Assembly: GCA_032622095.1 (NCBI GenBank)
Contig: CP136063.1
Location: 65,239,897 to 65,303,896, forward strand
Source of the DNA: Siphonodentalium dalli
Lineage: Eukaryota; Mollusca; Scaphopoda; Gadilida; Siphonodentaliidae
Reading direction: 5' to 3'
DNA length: 64,000 bases
In this document: positions 31,531 through 44,389 of the stretch, in pieces
How positions within the stretch are numbered: position 1 is the stretch's first letter
Layout: every line of letters begins with the position of its first letter
Position numbers and translations under genes: made by a program
Notes under the pieces: generated by a model
What the model saw: the letters and a program-made list of their open reading frames with translations, nothing else
Told to the model about the DNA's origin: nothing
Database searches by the model: none

Positions 31531-34300
31531 ATCTAATCCCAATTTATATCTCTCTAAGCCGACCTCAACTGACTTTCATTCATTATAATACACATTAACA
31601 TTAATGGCCTACGAGGCCACAAACAAGAACTTATAGAATACTTAAGCGACTTTAAACCGGAAGTAATAACCATAAATGAAACTAAACTAGACAAAACATC
31701 AAAAATTAAAATCCCAGGATTCAATTTATTAAGGAAAGATCGTACGGCCCACGGAGGCGGGGTGGCTATCCTAGTCCGCCATGGCATCAAATACCAACCA
31801 GTTGAAACCATAGTAACGCAAGACGGAGTAGTGGACATTAGAACAATTGCAGATGAAGTCATAGCCATAGACTTGTTATTAAATAACGTAACCATAGTAT
31901 CCATGTACTACCCCCCGGGTAAAAACAATTCTCCTCCCAACATTGATATCCTTAAATTATTCACATCCCGTAACAAAAGCTGCATCTTTACCGGCGATTT
32001 TAATGCCAAACATCAATTCTTTCAATGCAAGAAAACAAATAAATTCGGTGATGTTCTTTTTGATATTAAAGAAAAACTAGAGCTTATCCACTTAAATGAC
32101 TCAGGAGAACCAACACATCACTGCGGAACCACTGGGACCTGGGACATTCTTGATCACGCGTTCGCTACGGAGACCGCTGCCAAACTCGGAATCGAAACCA
32201 AAGTAGGCGCCGATGTTGGAAGCGATCACCTCCCGCTCGAACTAACAATTACAAAAGTAAAACCGAAAACAACTAAATCAATACTTCGCAGAAATCTCGG
32301 CAAAGCAGACTGGAACCTCTTTCAACAAGAAATAATAAGCAACCTTTCAAATTCCCCTCTTACCAGACCAAAGGAACTAGAATCTGCTGCACTAGATATA
32401 TGTCAATGCTTAGCAAACGCTCTAGATAAAGCTTGCCCCAAAAACGGAGGTAAAACCCCATACCTGGAGGGTCTCTAGCGAAACTTTAGCACTCATAAGA
32501 CTTAAAAGGAAAACCAGGAGGCTTTCGGCTAAAAACCCTGACAATGCAGAATATAAAACACTTTACAATAATCTCAATAGGCAAGTAAAACAAAAAATCA
32601 AAGAGGAAAAAGCTAAATCATGGGAAAAAATCACATCCAGTCTTAATGAACGGGAAATGGATAAAAAAAATTGGCAAACATTCAAAACCCTAACAGGCCA
32701 AGGCAAATCAGAAACGGAAAATTCAAAACAGATTCAAGGAAAAAATGGGGAAAAATCAGAAAATTATATTGAGAAAGCCCAAATCTTCGCCGAAAGCCTC
32801 AGGGATATTCACAAAATGTACGAAGGGGATATATTTAATAGGGGCTTCAAACATAAAGTCAATGACTTCATAGACGATAATATTGAATTTTTCTCACCAT
32901 TACTGGAAGAGGTAGAGGAGCCGGGAGATGGGAATCCTCTAGTAGCCGAAATCACTAACCAGGAAGTGAGACATAATCTCAAAAAAGGCAAACCCAACAA
33001 AGCCCCAGGGGATGATGAAATCACCTATGGAATACTTAGGTAAGCCCCTGAAATCCTATTTAATAGACTTACAAAACTGTATACTAAATGCATGAGGCTA
33101 GGCTATTATCCCAAAATATGGAAAAATGCAATAGGAACCATGATACCTAAGCCTGGGAAAGACCACACGATACCCACAAACTATAGACCAATCAGCCTAT
33201 TACAATGTACGGGCAAACTTTTCGAACGGGTAATCAGCAGCAGAATCAAATCCCATCTCGAGGGCACCAACTTTTTCAATAAGTTCCAAAGGGCTTACCG
33301 GGAAGGAAAAGAGGGCATTGAACATGTATATAGACTCACAGAGGATATTAAAACGGCAATGAATAGAGAATGGGAAACCGGGGCTATATTCTTAGATGTA
33401 GAAAAAGCATTTGATTCAGTATGGCACAATGGCCTAAGGTATAAACTAAGAATGACAACTGACCTCCCCCAAAAATGGTTAGACTCCTATCATCATTTCT
33501 CACACATAGAACTATAAAAGTAAAAATAAATGATGAACTTTCAGAAAGCGTCCCTTTAAAGGCCGGAACCCCTCAAGGATCAGTACTCAGCCCTCTGCTA
33601 TTTTTAATATACGTTAATGACATACCCAATGACCCTACATCAAGTGTCCAAATATCTCAATTTGCTGACGACCTTGGACTGTGGACGTCGGGCAAATCAG
33701 TAAAATATATAGAAAATAGACTTCAGAACCAGCTCCATAGACTAGAAAAATGGTGTTCCAAATGGAGAATCAAATTAAATCCACTGAAAACGCAATTAAT
33801 CGTATTTGGGAACAAACGCAATTACTCCAAACCCGAACTCTCTCTTTTTGACACACCCATGAAGCAATCTAACGAAGTCACTTTCCTGGGATTCACTCTA
33901 GACTCACGCCTTAAATTTAAAAAGCACCTAACCAATATCTCCACCACAAAGAACCTCCCTTTTAACTAGACTTCGGGGCACTGGGTGGGGGGTCAATCAA
34001 TCCACTTTAATCAAAGTATACAAACAATTCATCAGACCAGTCATGGAATATGGGGCAATTATCACAGCATCTTGTAAACCTACCCTGCTTAATAAATTAC
34101 AAGTCGCACAGAATATGGCCATCAGAACGTCACTTCAAGCGCCATATAGAACCCCTATAACGGTACTACATCTAACGGCAGACGTCCCCCTTATACAGGA
34201 TAGACTAAACTATCTAGCTGAAGAAACATTGAATAGATTAAATGGCACGATCCTAATGAATGAACTGGGCATCAGGAAGACAATCCTCACTAAACGTTAA
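31513..34300 (+). pseudogene. LINE ORF2 (APE endonuclease + reverse transcriptase), multiply broken
   Basis: Polyprotein that would nick target DNA and reverse-transcribe the element. An ATG at 31513 shares the frame but meets TAA about 25 codons on; the domain is readable from about 31590 (INGLRGHKQELIEYL). Endonuclease landmarks: ETKLDK, GGGVAILVRHG, GDFNAKH (31994-32014) and SDH (32221-32229). A frameshift near 32460 leads into a lysine-rich linker and KKGKPNKAPGDDEI. A TAA at 33041 is a nonsense change. RT motifs follow: NYRPISLLQCTGKLFERV, FLDVEKAFDSVWHNGL, a frameshift near 33475, then AGTPQGSVLSPLLF and the catalytic FADD (33661-33672). Another frameshift near 33960 precedes the thumb (RPVMEYGAIITAS). 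VEKAFDSVWH with FADD fits the Jockey clade. Confidence 0.9.
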
Positions 34301-35652
34301 TCTGTGAGCTTAGACAACCCCAGCAAACGACGAGGAAACAATTTGATATATTAACAATCGACATCATTACTAACATCAATCATAAAACCTAGGTTAGCGG
34401 GCTCACGTCCTAGATGGCTCCTTGGGCGCTGATGAATGTCCTCGGGCGGCGTAGATACGCATGTCGTGGCCGTAGTACAAGCCATTGAGTAATTATCTCC
34501 TATAAAAAAAAAACTAACAAACCTTGCCTATCTCACAATAATGCTGAAAAACATAGTTATTATTACAAATTGACTAATACCAAAATCAAAAGATAGGTTA
34601 GCGGGCTCAGGCCCTAGATGGCTCCTTGGGCGCTGATGAATGTCCTCGGGCGGTGTAGATACCCTTTTGGTGACCGTAGTATAAGCCATCGAACAATTAT
34701 CTCCTCCAAACCAACTAACTAACTGCCAATCTTGTAACATTTACAGAAACTAGCGCTCGTGCTTAACACATTCCACTCACCGACAACACCTATCGAGCGG
34801 GACCCGGCATAAAAACCGACCCAGCACTTAGCTTGGGGTGGGGTGCAAGGAAACTTCAGACCCATAAGTGGTCATCAAAGCTCTCATCGAGTTAAGGCCG
34901 GACATATACCTACATATGTTCGGCTCGCTTGTTGCTCTGCGATTTTCTTCGGGAGGCCAGGAACGGCCCATCAAGAACACATTGTAATTATCAATTTGTA
35001 CATACATAATTTTACATAATAAAAATAAAATAACCAAAAAAAATCATATAAACCAAAAAATATGTTCACTGTACAATAGTTATATATATCTAAATGTATA
35101 TCATGTCCTGTTCATTATCGTTCAAAATTACTTCAGCGAATAAAAATCTGAATTAACACTGTATATGATTGTTAAGAATATGCTTTCACCTACGCCCGTT
35201 TACGATATGGGGAAGAAGGATGGGATAGAAAACTGCATCAGCACCGGGTAACTCGCCAACTACAATCTCCTCACTTCTCTCTCTCTCTATATCACATCGA
35301 TCATCTCGGGTGTTCGCGCCCTTCTACTCTTCTGCTCAACATCACATGCCATTCAATAAAGCAGTGTTCAAACAGGTTATTGGAATTAAAATCTCTCTAA
35401 GTGCAATACAATAGTCATCGCTGTTCAGATTTATTTCAGCTAATAAAATCCTTAATTAACACTGTATATGAAATTGTCAAAATATGTTTTCACCTACGCC
35501 CGTGCTACGGTATGGGGAGGAAGGGTGGGTCATAAATACGTAACAACATACCATTACTTGTCGGGCTCTCTCTCTCATATGAGGGTGTCGCGCCCGCCCT
35601 CCCCTTGTTTTCCTGACAACAAAAAACTGCTTGCTTTTGTACACATGAGTTT

Positions 35653-35721
<69 letters not shown>

Positions 35722-36008
35722 CTAACATCGGGGGCCCCGTTCTCCATTTCAGCGCACCACTCCAGGCTCGCTCAGCAGCACCATCAACGATATCAACCTC
35801 GTCAGGGACTCCCTGGGCACCCTCCACCCCTTATTAAAGCTCGTGGGCCCTACCCAATCAATAATTTGCCACGGTCAGACATGGTGAGACTTTTGGTGGG
35901 CTTTTGTCATGCAAAACAACACCAAAACATCAAATTGAGGGTGAAGGAGAAGATCTCTCGATCTTTTCGACCATCCTGGGCGCTTCGCGCCCTCCTACTA
36001 CCACTGCT
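34301..36008 (+). mobile_element. LINE 3' region with internal repeats
   Basis: It lies between the ORF2 end and the right TSD. Two copies of a roughly 207-bp segment (34388 and 34595) share GGTTAGCGGGCTCA and TAGATGGCTCCTTGGGCGCT. A second direct pair (about 35130 and 35430) shares TTTCACCTACGCCCGT. There is no poly(A) tail at the right TSD. Some of this may be later insertions. Confidence 0.6.
35655..35717. repeat. (TA)n microsatellite
   Basis: About 30 uninterrupted TA dinucleotides. It produces artificial Tyr-Ile ORFs on both strands. Confidence 0.95.
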
Positions 36009-36021
36009 GTGTCTATTCTGG

Positions 36022-37172
36022 AAGCAGTCTGATGTTTCACAAACAGTCCTTGGGGAATTTGTTCAACTTGAGTTTCCATTATTGTGGCGCGTGATTAATG
36101 TAAGTTTATTCTGATACGTTTATAGCTTGTTTATGTTATGCATGATCCACACCGTTGTCAAAGTTCAACAGTTGTAAATGTTTGGTATTGTAATCAGTAT
36201 TAAGTGGGAATGTTTGGTAGTTTAATCAGTATGAAGTTGGGAATTCGTTGTTTCAGACCAACTGTCGCATATTTTCAGACTTTTTGCACACAATATTTAC
36301 CATCAGTTTTATTTTAAATATTCCAACCGTAGAAGTTGATGGCTTGGGAATTTCTAACCAGTTGGACACTTCCAACCCAAACAATGGTACGAATTAATGT
36401 TCCACATACGTGGGGGTTTAGCCTGATTCAATTCAGGGGCGGGGTAATCCTATTTTGTATTTGTACATGTATTGTATGTGTAAAGATTACACATTTTTAA
36501 GTATATGTAATACAGAATTATAGGTGCTAAAGTATTGTATTTATAATCAAATAGTATGGACACTGGAGAGTATTTTAAATTACGTTTTGATTATATTACT
36601 AAAGTATTTTAGATGATTTGTTTAATTCAGACGAAACCTATCTTGCAATAGAATCTGTGGCTAAAATCGATATAGGTTGCATTGCTAATGGCAAAGAAAA
36701 ACATGAACAAATGGCTCCATCAATAGATAAATACCAAGAAGTTAACCTACCTCAAGGGCTACATCAGCACGATTTTTTTTAGAAAGGCCCAAGTTTGTTT
36801 TTATTACCTTGCTCTTTTGAGCCCTAGAGAAACTCATTCCATATGCTACACACCAACCAAAAGAATAAATGACATGGGTGTAAATTTGTTAGTTCTGGAT
36901 TGCACTGAGTATGAATTATTAACCCGAGAGTCGTTATATTGATGTTTTGTTACGATTCAGTAATAAAATTTTGTGGTTCTATCAGATTAGGACCCAATAA
37001 CTGTACAACTGGAACCTATTTTTTTAGGAGTAATGGTGACATTCCGATTAATGTTGTCCATTCCTCTCACATTACCTGGACACGAAGAACGTGATAATAA
37101 TGAGGGTTCCATGCGATGACGAAAACCGCGAATTTCATGTTTGTGGCTGTTCGATTTCGATTGTCTCGGTTC
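36022..37172 (+). repeat. Segmental duplication, copy I, right block
   Basis: Near-identical to 61631-62789 (GCGTGATTAATGTAAGTTTA, GACGAAACCTATCTTGCAAT, GACACGAAGAACGTGATAAT in order). No convincing gene. A run reading SVSQ- or LEF-like residues before GTAAGT at 36101 resembles an exon end in both copies but lacks support. Confidence 0.85.
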
Positions 37173-37791
37173 TATTTAGGAGATAAACATACCCTGTTGA
37201 GTTGTACATTCTGGGATTCGAGCATGAAAACAGTTTGTGAACGAGCCGGCTTGCCGGCGAGTTCACAAACTGTTTTCATGCTCGAATCCCAGAATGTACA
37301 ACGAAACAGGGTACGTTTATCTCCATTGTAATTCAATCTAGCAAGGAATTTGCAAAAAAAATGTATAAAAAGTATCATTTAGTCATTTTCATGACACGAA
37401 TCGAGACTTTCATTTCGCCGTTGTCACCGTGTACAAATCATTGGGTTTGTTCATTGCGTTACTCGGGACACTGCTCCGTAACCATTTCCTGTGGGGGGGG
37501 GGGGGCGGTTTGGCTCGTTTCGCTACTCCGTTCTGCGCCGATGAAATTGTATCGTGCCACATTCAGATTTGATGCACGCTGAAGCGGCCGATGAACCGTA
37601 TCTATAGACAACAACGCGCGGGTGTGCTCGTTTCGCTACTCCTTCTGCGCCAATGCAATTTGACCGTGCTACATTCAGATTTGATGCACGCTGAAGCGGC
37701 CGATGTCGGTGAATCGAACACGAAAGTTAGCCGCTCTCGGCCAATCAGAATGCTTGTTTTTAGTGACACATACTCAATTGAATTACAATCC
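37173..37791. repeat. 620-bp block absent from copy II: hairpin plus 117-bp tandem duplication
   Basis: 37180-37323 is a palindrome: GAGATAAACATACCCTGTT pairs with the far end, and the arms CATTCTGGGATTCGAGCATG and CATGCTCGAATCCCAGAATG meet at GCCGGCTTGCCGGC. 37501-37720 holds two copies of a unit with GCTCGTTTCGCTACTCC and CAGATTTGATGCACGCTGAA. A G-run of about 13 lies at 37489. Copy II joins directly here (62789), so this is an insertion in copy I or a deletion in copy II. Confidence 0.8.
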
Positions 37792-37864
37792 AATGTAATC
37801 GGTTCTTATCTGCACCGTATTACGTACATATAAGTGAGTTATACTGCCTTGTGTTACATTCAAC

Positions 37865-38195
37865 TGCACACTAATGAACCTAATAGTCGGGAAGCTCTGG
37901 TGGTTTAAATTATTTAACGTATTTGATACGAAACTATTTATGTGCCATAATTGTCAGGACGACAGGGCTGACGCAAAAACCAGATGCTTATTTTCCGCAA
38001 TTACAACAAGCGACCAGGGCCCCTACTAAAATCACTTTAAATGAACTTTAGAGTACCAGCATGAACTTTGCTGTGATTGAACAGGGATACTACACTGATC
38101 ATAAAACAGCCTAAGAAATGAGTTTGCAGCCTTTTCATATATGTAGGGGTATTTTGACCTATGCTAGATCTCCAGTAATTTCTTTCTATTTTCAG
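37865..38195 (+). promoter_or_regulatory. Conserved 5' flank and candidate 3' splice site of the 38-kb ZNF
   Basis: This block is shared with 62865-63193 and, in part, with 4425-4643. It ends in a pyrimidine-rich tract, TTTCTTTCTATTTTCAG (AG at 38194-38195), a good splice-acceptor match. The first exon would then lie further upstream and is not identified. Confidence 0.5.
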
Positions 38196-38394
38196 GCGCA
38201 CATCTTTACAGTCAGAGTCATTTTCAGTCAAGCGAACTTCGCACACACTAAACAACGGGAGGAAACTCTGTGTGGTATTTCGATATATATAGACGATACA
38301 ATCCGATACTACTCGAAAGTGAAGGAGTTGGTGCGACATATGCCTACAATTAACCACGCTAGCCACACGGTATACTATTCTGAAATAGCATACG

Positions 38395-38414
<20 letters not shown>
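38118..38414 (+). other. 98-codon ORF overlapping the ZNF start
   Basis: ATG 38118 opens a frame of 98 codons (MSLQPFHICRGILTYARS start) ending 20 bases inside the ZNF ORF. An equal-length ORF exists at 63116-63412, but the 8-kb copy has a stop in it. It crosses the candidate splice acceptor at 38195, so it is either an upstream ORF in an unspliced leader or a by-product. Confidence 0.3.
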
Positions 38415-39650
<1,236 letters not shown>

Positions 39651-39699
39651 TTCGTCGTCTTTAAAAGAACACACGAAAAGACACCATACTGCATATAAT

Positions 39700-40277
39700 C
39701 TACATTCGTGTTTGACTAATATTAGTGAATCTTAACCCGAAATTAACAATTTTGTTTTCTTTGTTAACACTAGAAATCGTCTTAAACCAGCCCGAATCGC
39801 ACAAAACCAGCCAAAATATATTGACATGGTGCCAATTACGGGCGTGTCTAAAATCACCGGGACCAACCTGCAGCAGCTCGGATCCGGATCAGTCCCATGG
39901 CTAGTCGGCTCAGTTGTTTCTATTACAGTATTGGGAAAATAATGGGTGCAGCTAGACAAGAAAGCAATTTTACGACGAAAGCGGGCAAGCTTGAGACAGT
40001 GAGTGGCCATTTTGAAACATTTGCCCTATGCCGACTAAATGTAGGTTTGTTGACGACACCAACAATCATGCTTGCAAAACCTTTCAACAAACGACTCTAA
40101 ATAGTGGGGGGGGGGGGTGTCGTTCAATTGGAAAATTTAATGGTGCTTCTCTGTTCATCCAGTTTTCCACATTATGTGTGTGCTAATTTACTCACCGATC
40201 GGATATAAAGATGGATTATCTCTTTAAATTTTATTAATAAATATGAAGTGAAGGTCCCTGTCTTGAAAGGCTTCTAT
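39700..40277 (+). repeat. ZNF 3' flank shared with 56440-57010
   Basis: Collinear with the 55-kb copy (GACATGGTGCCAATTACGGG, CGGATCCGGATCA, GTTTGTTGACGAC), ending in a truncated MITE A (AAAGATGGATTATCTCTTTA at 40208). Both copies carry MITE A at the same place, so that insertion predates their duplication. A G-run of about 12 is at 40105. Confidence 0.8.
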
Positions 40278-41714
40278 ATGTATCAACTAATAGCGCCCGC
40301 TCTCCCGCGGCGAAGCCGCGGAAGCGAAGCGACCAGGGTATACGTATGCGAATATGAGATATACTAATCGACTTTTTCGGCCAATCTAAACATAGATAAA
40401 ATTACCTAAAATGGATAATTTATTCATAACTGAAGGGTCAGCCAGGGTCAGCGGAGTCCAAAATTCTATTGTTGGCAACGGCCGCCATTTTGTTTTGATT
40501 AATTCCCACCTCGATCAGCCTCGATCGGCAGCGAAGTTACTTTTAGTTAGTGTAATTTATCAAAATGACCAAGAGCGAAAACTTTGATAAATAATTCTTG
40601 TCGGCACATATGTTAGTTATACATGTACTTCATTATATATGGGCAAATAATGTCTTTAATACAAGCCAAAGATATTAAAAATTGTGAATCTGAGCACTGA
40701 AGTTTAACAAAAAGTGAAATAATCAAATTGCATGAACAAATTTTGTTTACATATTTTATAAAAATATTAAAAATATTTGCCCCGAAAGAGGATTTTAGAG
40801 GCCCCACTGGGTGTTTAGATATTTTCTTCAATTTTCTATCGGTGTTTCCGCCTAAAAGTTGGATGGAATATTCTCAAAGTGCAAAGCCGACAAACGAAAA
40901 CTATAAGTTCCGATAGATTGATAGATCGCAGAGTCCTTTTAAATAAATCGAATTCATCATAGATTCATACAACTTTAGTGTGTCCCAAATCAAATATTGG
41001 GTGATGAGGCATGGGTCGAGACATAATATAGTTCCAAAGATATTAACTATTTTAAGCCATTTGATTCATTGATGGTGTGAACAAATCCAATCATGTTATT
41101 GATAATGGCTTGTATATCATGTATTTCTATTCACAACGAGCGAAAGAAATATGAGTTTGTTGCTTGATAAGTTTGTATCAGTACGCACACATAAAAAAAA
41201 ACTTGTCTGCGTGCACGATGCAGACATGTTTCGCCGCTCAACATTCACACTGAAAACATGTTAAATAACTCAACACCTACGATTATGAACACAACTGAGG
41301 TAAGCAATGTGTACATATTTATGAAATCCATTCTAAGAATAGATTTCTTGAAGCCAAAGTCGACACTGACTGGCGAAATATTGCAGACAAAACCAAATAA
41401 AAACAAAACGCACAGTCACAGTGACTTCGAGCTTGAATTGAAATAAAAAAAAAATGAATTTACCCCAAGTTGTGCCATGGTTATTTCACAAATGACCGCA
41501 AAAAATTGCTATTTCAAATATAATTTAATGTTTCGCTTGCTGAATTACATAACAGATACATGTATGAATCAAGTTTTATTTAAAAACATGCAAAATACTT
41601 AATACTATAATAGCAATAGCAAATTAGCATGACGATTGTACAGTATATTAACACTACCGTAACAGAATGAGACTGAGAGCAAGAAGTGATGGAGTCGCAC
41701 CGAAATGTAGCAGC
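40278..41714. other. No gene recognised
   Basis: 40295-40340 is a GC-rich short repeat (CCCGCGGCGAAGCCGCGG, a palindrome). The rest is AT-rich without TIR pairs or protein-like ORFs. Confidence 0.4.
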
Positions 41715-42000
41715 ACCATTGTAATCAGCTGATAATTCCAAGCCGGTCACCCATCCAAGGACTAACCGAGCTTGACGTTACTTAACCTCGGTGATCAGAC
41801 AAAGCATCTAATGGCTGAGACCTGGAGGTTGTATCATGACAGTCCTCTAATGGCCAGACGAGCCCCCAGTGTAACAGGACGAGAGAGTGAGAAGTGCGTA
41901 AGTTGCACCGAACATTGGCATCATCCGGAAACCCAACCCAGTCAACCATCCAAAGACTAACCGAGCTTGACGTTACGTCTAACGACCGTGTCCAAGAAAT
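41715..42000 (-). ncRNA. Two 5S-rRNA-derived segments (pseudogene or SINE heads)
   Basis: On the minus strand 41801-41735 reads like the internal part of 5S rRNA: TGATCACCGAGGT, AAGTAACGTC, CGGTTAGTCCTTGGATGGGTGACCGG. A second, more diverged copy (41980-41930) has GTAACGTCAAGCTCGGTTAG and TTTGGATGGTTGACTGG. Both share the change to CAAGCTCGG, so they are one derived family. The flanks do not extend to a full 120-nt 5S gene. Likely a 5S-headed SINE or 5S pseudogenes, not a working rRNA gene. Confidence 0.65.
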
Positions 42001-42155
42001 CTAGACCTCTCGGGTAGAAGAGTCATCTGCCTTCTATATTTACAACCATATTAGTCCTTTTCATGAAAATAAATTAAATTTAAAGCAAGTCGAAGATGTT
42101 AAATAAGTTATGTTTAAAAATATTATGCAATAATGCATGAAATTGATAAGTTTAC
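42001..42155. other. Short spacer, nothing seen
   Basis: AT-rich spacer between the 5S-like repeats and the outer TIR element. Confidence 0.4.
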
Positions 42156-42340
42156 GTTCAGACGACCACGATACAATCGTAAGCGGAAAGATTTCCGTCG
42201 CAGGAAGTAACCGGTAGCTCGATTGCGCATGCTAACATCAAAATCGTTGGTCATAAATTGATATCAAGCGCTGTTTGATTCTAGATTCGAAATGTGGATA
42301 TCCTTGGTTACCTCCACTTGCGATGTAATCGCAGCTGTAT

Positions 42341-43304
42341 AGGCCTGTAACGATTCATCGTGATTTCGATTCATCGCGATTCGTCGTTCATGATTCTATA
42401 CGCGATTCATTTGTCTGTAATTTCGATACACTACGATACAGTTCCGCTTCCGTATTATGCAGTTACTATCCGAAGTAAATCGGGACCCCTCGTTCGTTTC
42501 CGTAAGCTGTGAATGCTTACGAAGTTTTATTGTTTTATTTGTTTCCGTGAGCTCGCACTTTGACCTTTGACACAAACGTTTGCGGAAGTGATATGACTGA
42601 CCTACGTAACCTAGCCTCAGACTGTAAGCCATGCTCTGATTGGTTTAATTTGATGAACTGCTGTGATTTCAATCAATCAAATACTAGTATATTGGATATA
42701 TCGTCTGCGCAAAACAACAACACGTGGGCCGTGGAAAGATGTCTGCTCAAGAAAGCTCAAAACTTGTCAATCCGACAGCGGCCTACAGGTAGAAAATCTG
42801 GCAGTATTTCGGTTTTGGGACGTAACCCTTTGAGGATGGAAAGCCATGCATTAAGACAGACTGAACTAAAACGATCTGCAAATTATGTTCGACGGCAACC
42901 TCTTACAAGACTGGTGTTACGACCAACATGTCACACCATTTGAAACGACATCATTCTCAGCCAGCTGTTGTGATTATATGATATATAAACAGATGAGTGA
43001 GAAACTTTTCAACTCTTTTACCGTCTTCAGTATCAATATGTCATGTTGTACTGGTATTTCCGGATGTGTACGAGCATACTACATTACTACACACTACAAT
43101 ACACATATAACTAAACAATTATGAAAGTCCACAGTAATATTAGAAAAACTATCATTAAAACTCAACCTGAGAGTGTGCAAATTTGGAGTGTTGAATAGCT
43201 ATTTACTCGTGGGATAAAATTTTGCCTATCACGATACGTATTGTATCATTGGCCCCGTATCGCGATACATATTGTATCGTGACCAAGCATATCGTTACAG
43301 GCCG
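42341..43304 (+). mobile_element. hAT-like element relic
   Basis: TIRs GGCCTGTAACGAT and ATCGTTACAGGCC, with additional subterminal CGATT and GCGAT repeats. Flanking 8-mers CAGCTGTA and CAGCCGTG agree at six of eight positions, consistent with an old 8-bp hAT TSD. It contains a BED-finger fragment and is too short for a whole transposase. Confidence 0.65.
42739..42960 (+). pseudogene. BED-finger N-terminus of a hAT transposase (ZBED-like)
   Basis: From ATG 42739 the frame reads MSAQESSKLVNPTAAYR, stop, then IWQYFGFGT, stop, PFEDGKPCIKTD, stop, and then CKLCSTATSYKTG followed by VTTNMSHHLKRHH. The aromatic WxYF start, CxxC and the terminal HxxxxH define a BED zinc finger, the usual DNA-binding domain of hAT transposases and ZBED proteins. 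Three in-frame stops and the missing RNase-H-like catalytic core make it dead. The overlapping longer ORF in another frame is a shadow. Confidence 0.75.
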
Positions 43305-43458
43305 ACAGCCGTGTGTACGTAAAAATCGTAGCTGGCAATGGTCGTATGGTAGTCAATCACATTCTTTAGAACAACATATGCTATCATAATGTACGATGAG
43401 ATTGCAATCGTCTGAACAAACTATTCCTCCACTTACGATTGTATCGTGGTCGTCTGAA

Positions 43459-43991
43459 CATACACTAAGTTGTTCCCACAGTATGTTATACTTGTGATAG
43501 TTACTAGTACAGTATGCATGCACAGTGTTCACCTGCCCCTGGCGTATTGTGATAATCACCAACCAATCATCAGAAATTAGGAAATGATGGAATCGAGATA
43601 AAAAAAGATGCATGCAAATTTCAATGACGTGCCTAAAAACCAGGTAGAAAATGTAATGTTGCGAAAAATACATAATAATGCAATACTTCAGTATGGACAG
43701 TATGTCGTGATATAATATTAGTATACGAACATTTGCAAAACTAACTGTCAAGACTCAAGCAAGGTTCCGTTTCGGTAAACATTGTGTGGCTATATAAATC
43801 ACTAAACACTCACATGACGCAAACATTCTATTATTGGCTGACCTCGGGTTAAGTCAGAACAAATCGTGTTATGTTCCAGGTGATGACTTGCTTTCACATG
43901 CCCAAGTTGTACCCACTAACCAAGTTGTCCCTACCATCTAGGAAGCCCAGGTTAGACCGTTAACTTCTGGGTTGCCCTGGCTGAATGCTGA
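43459..43991. other. No gene recognised
   Basis: AT-rich unique sequence; the minus-strand ORF at 43353-43751 shows no domain and overlaps the outer element end. Confidence 0.35.
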
Positions 43992-44389
43992 TGTACCCTG
44001 CTGGACAAAACAAGTGTCCATTGGCACCGCGGTGTATTTGCCGTTCGACCGTGGTGTCAGAGTTTGTAACTGCAGTTGAGCACCGCGGCTGAGCGACAAG
44101 TACACCGCAGCCAAACGTCAAGTACACATGTACACCATGGCCGAAAAGCAACTACAACGGGGCCGCATGGCATGTACACCGTGGTTAGATTTCTGGTTTG
44201 TATTGTCTTTTTTCAGTTTAATGAATGTACACAGCGGTAACTACAACATGGCTGAATGGCAAATACACCGCGGCCCAACTGTAGTTAGCCGGTGGAGCCG
44301 CGATGTACCGGTAGTTGCATTTCGGCCGCGGTGGCAATGATAACCGCACCGTGGTTAAGTGGGACACTTGTTTTACCCAGCAGGGTAAA
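43992..44389. mobile_element. TIR MITE with TA TSD and ACCGCGG subrepeats
   Basis: Ends CCCTGCTGGACAAAACAAGT and its near complement (ACTTGTTTTACCCAGCAGGG), flanked by TA on both sides. Inside are many variants of GTACACCGCGGCC and its complement. No ORF of interest. Confidence 0.75.

Larger units (their letters stand above)
28943..36021 (+). mobile_element. Jockey-like LINE insertion with 13-bp TSD
   Basis: GTGTCTATTCTGG occurs at 28943-28955 and 36009-36021. Copy II of the segmental duplication carries this site once and without the insert (about 61618-61630, two mismatches), which proves that about 7.05 kb inserted here. Order inside: 5' UTR to 29403; ORF1 with coiled coil and zinc knuckles; ORF2 with endonuclease and reverse transcriptase; a long 3' region with internal repeats. 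Repeat E later inserted in ORF1. Both ORFs are broken, so the copy is inactive. Confidence 0.92.
42156..43458. mobile_element. Outer TIR element interrupted by a hAT relic
   Basis: GTTCAGACGACCACGATACA (42156) pairs with TGTATCGTGGTCGTCTGAAC ending at 43458; the TIR continues through AATCGTAAGCGGA and TCCACTTACGATT. Left and right arms of about 185 and 155 bp remain around the hAT relic. A clear TSD was not found. Confidence 0.7.

Noticed and set aside
35468-35747. Tyr-Ile-rich ORFs on both strands
   Set aside because: Produced by the (TA)n microsatellite.
42560-42943. 127-codon ORF as a gene
   Set aside because: It is in a different frame from the recognisable BED finger and has no domain of its own.
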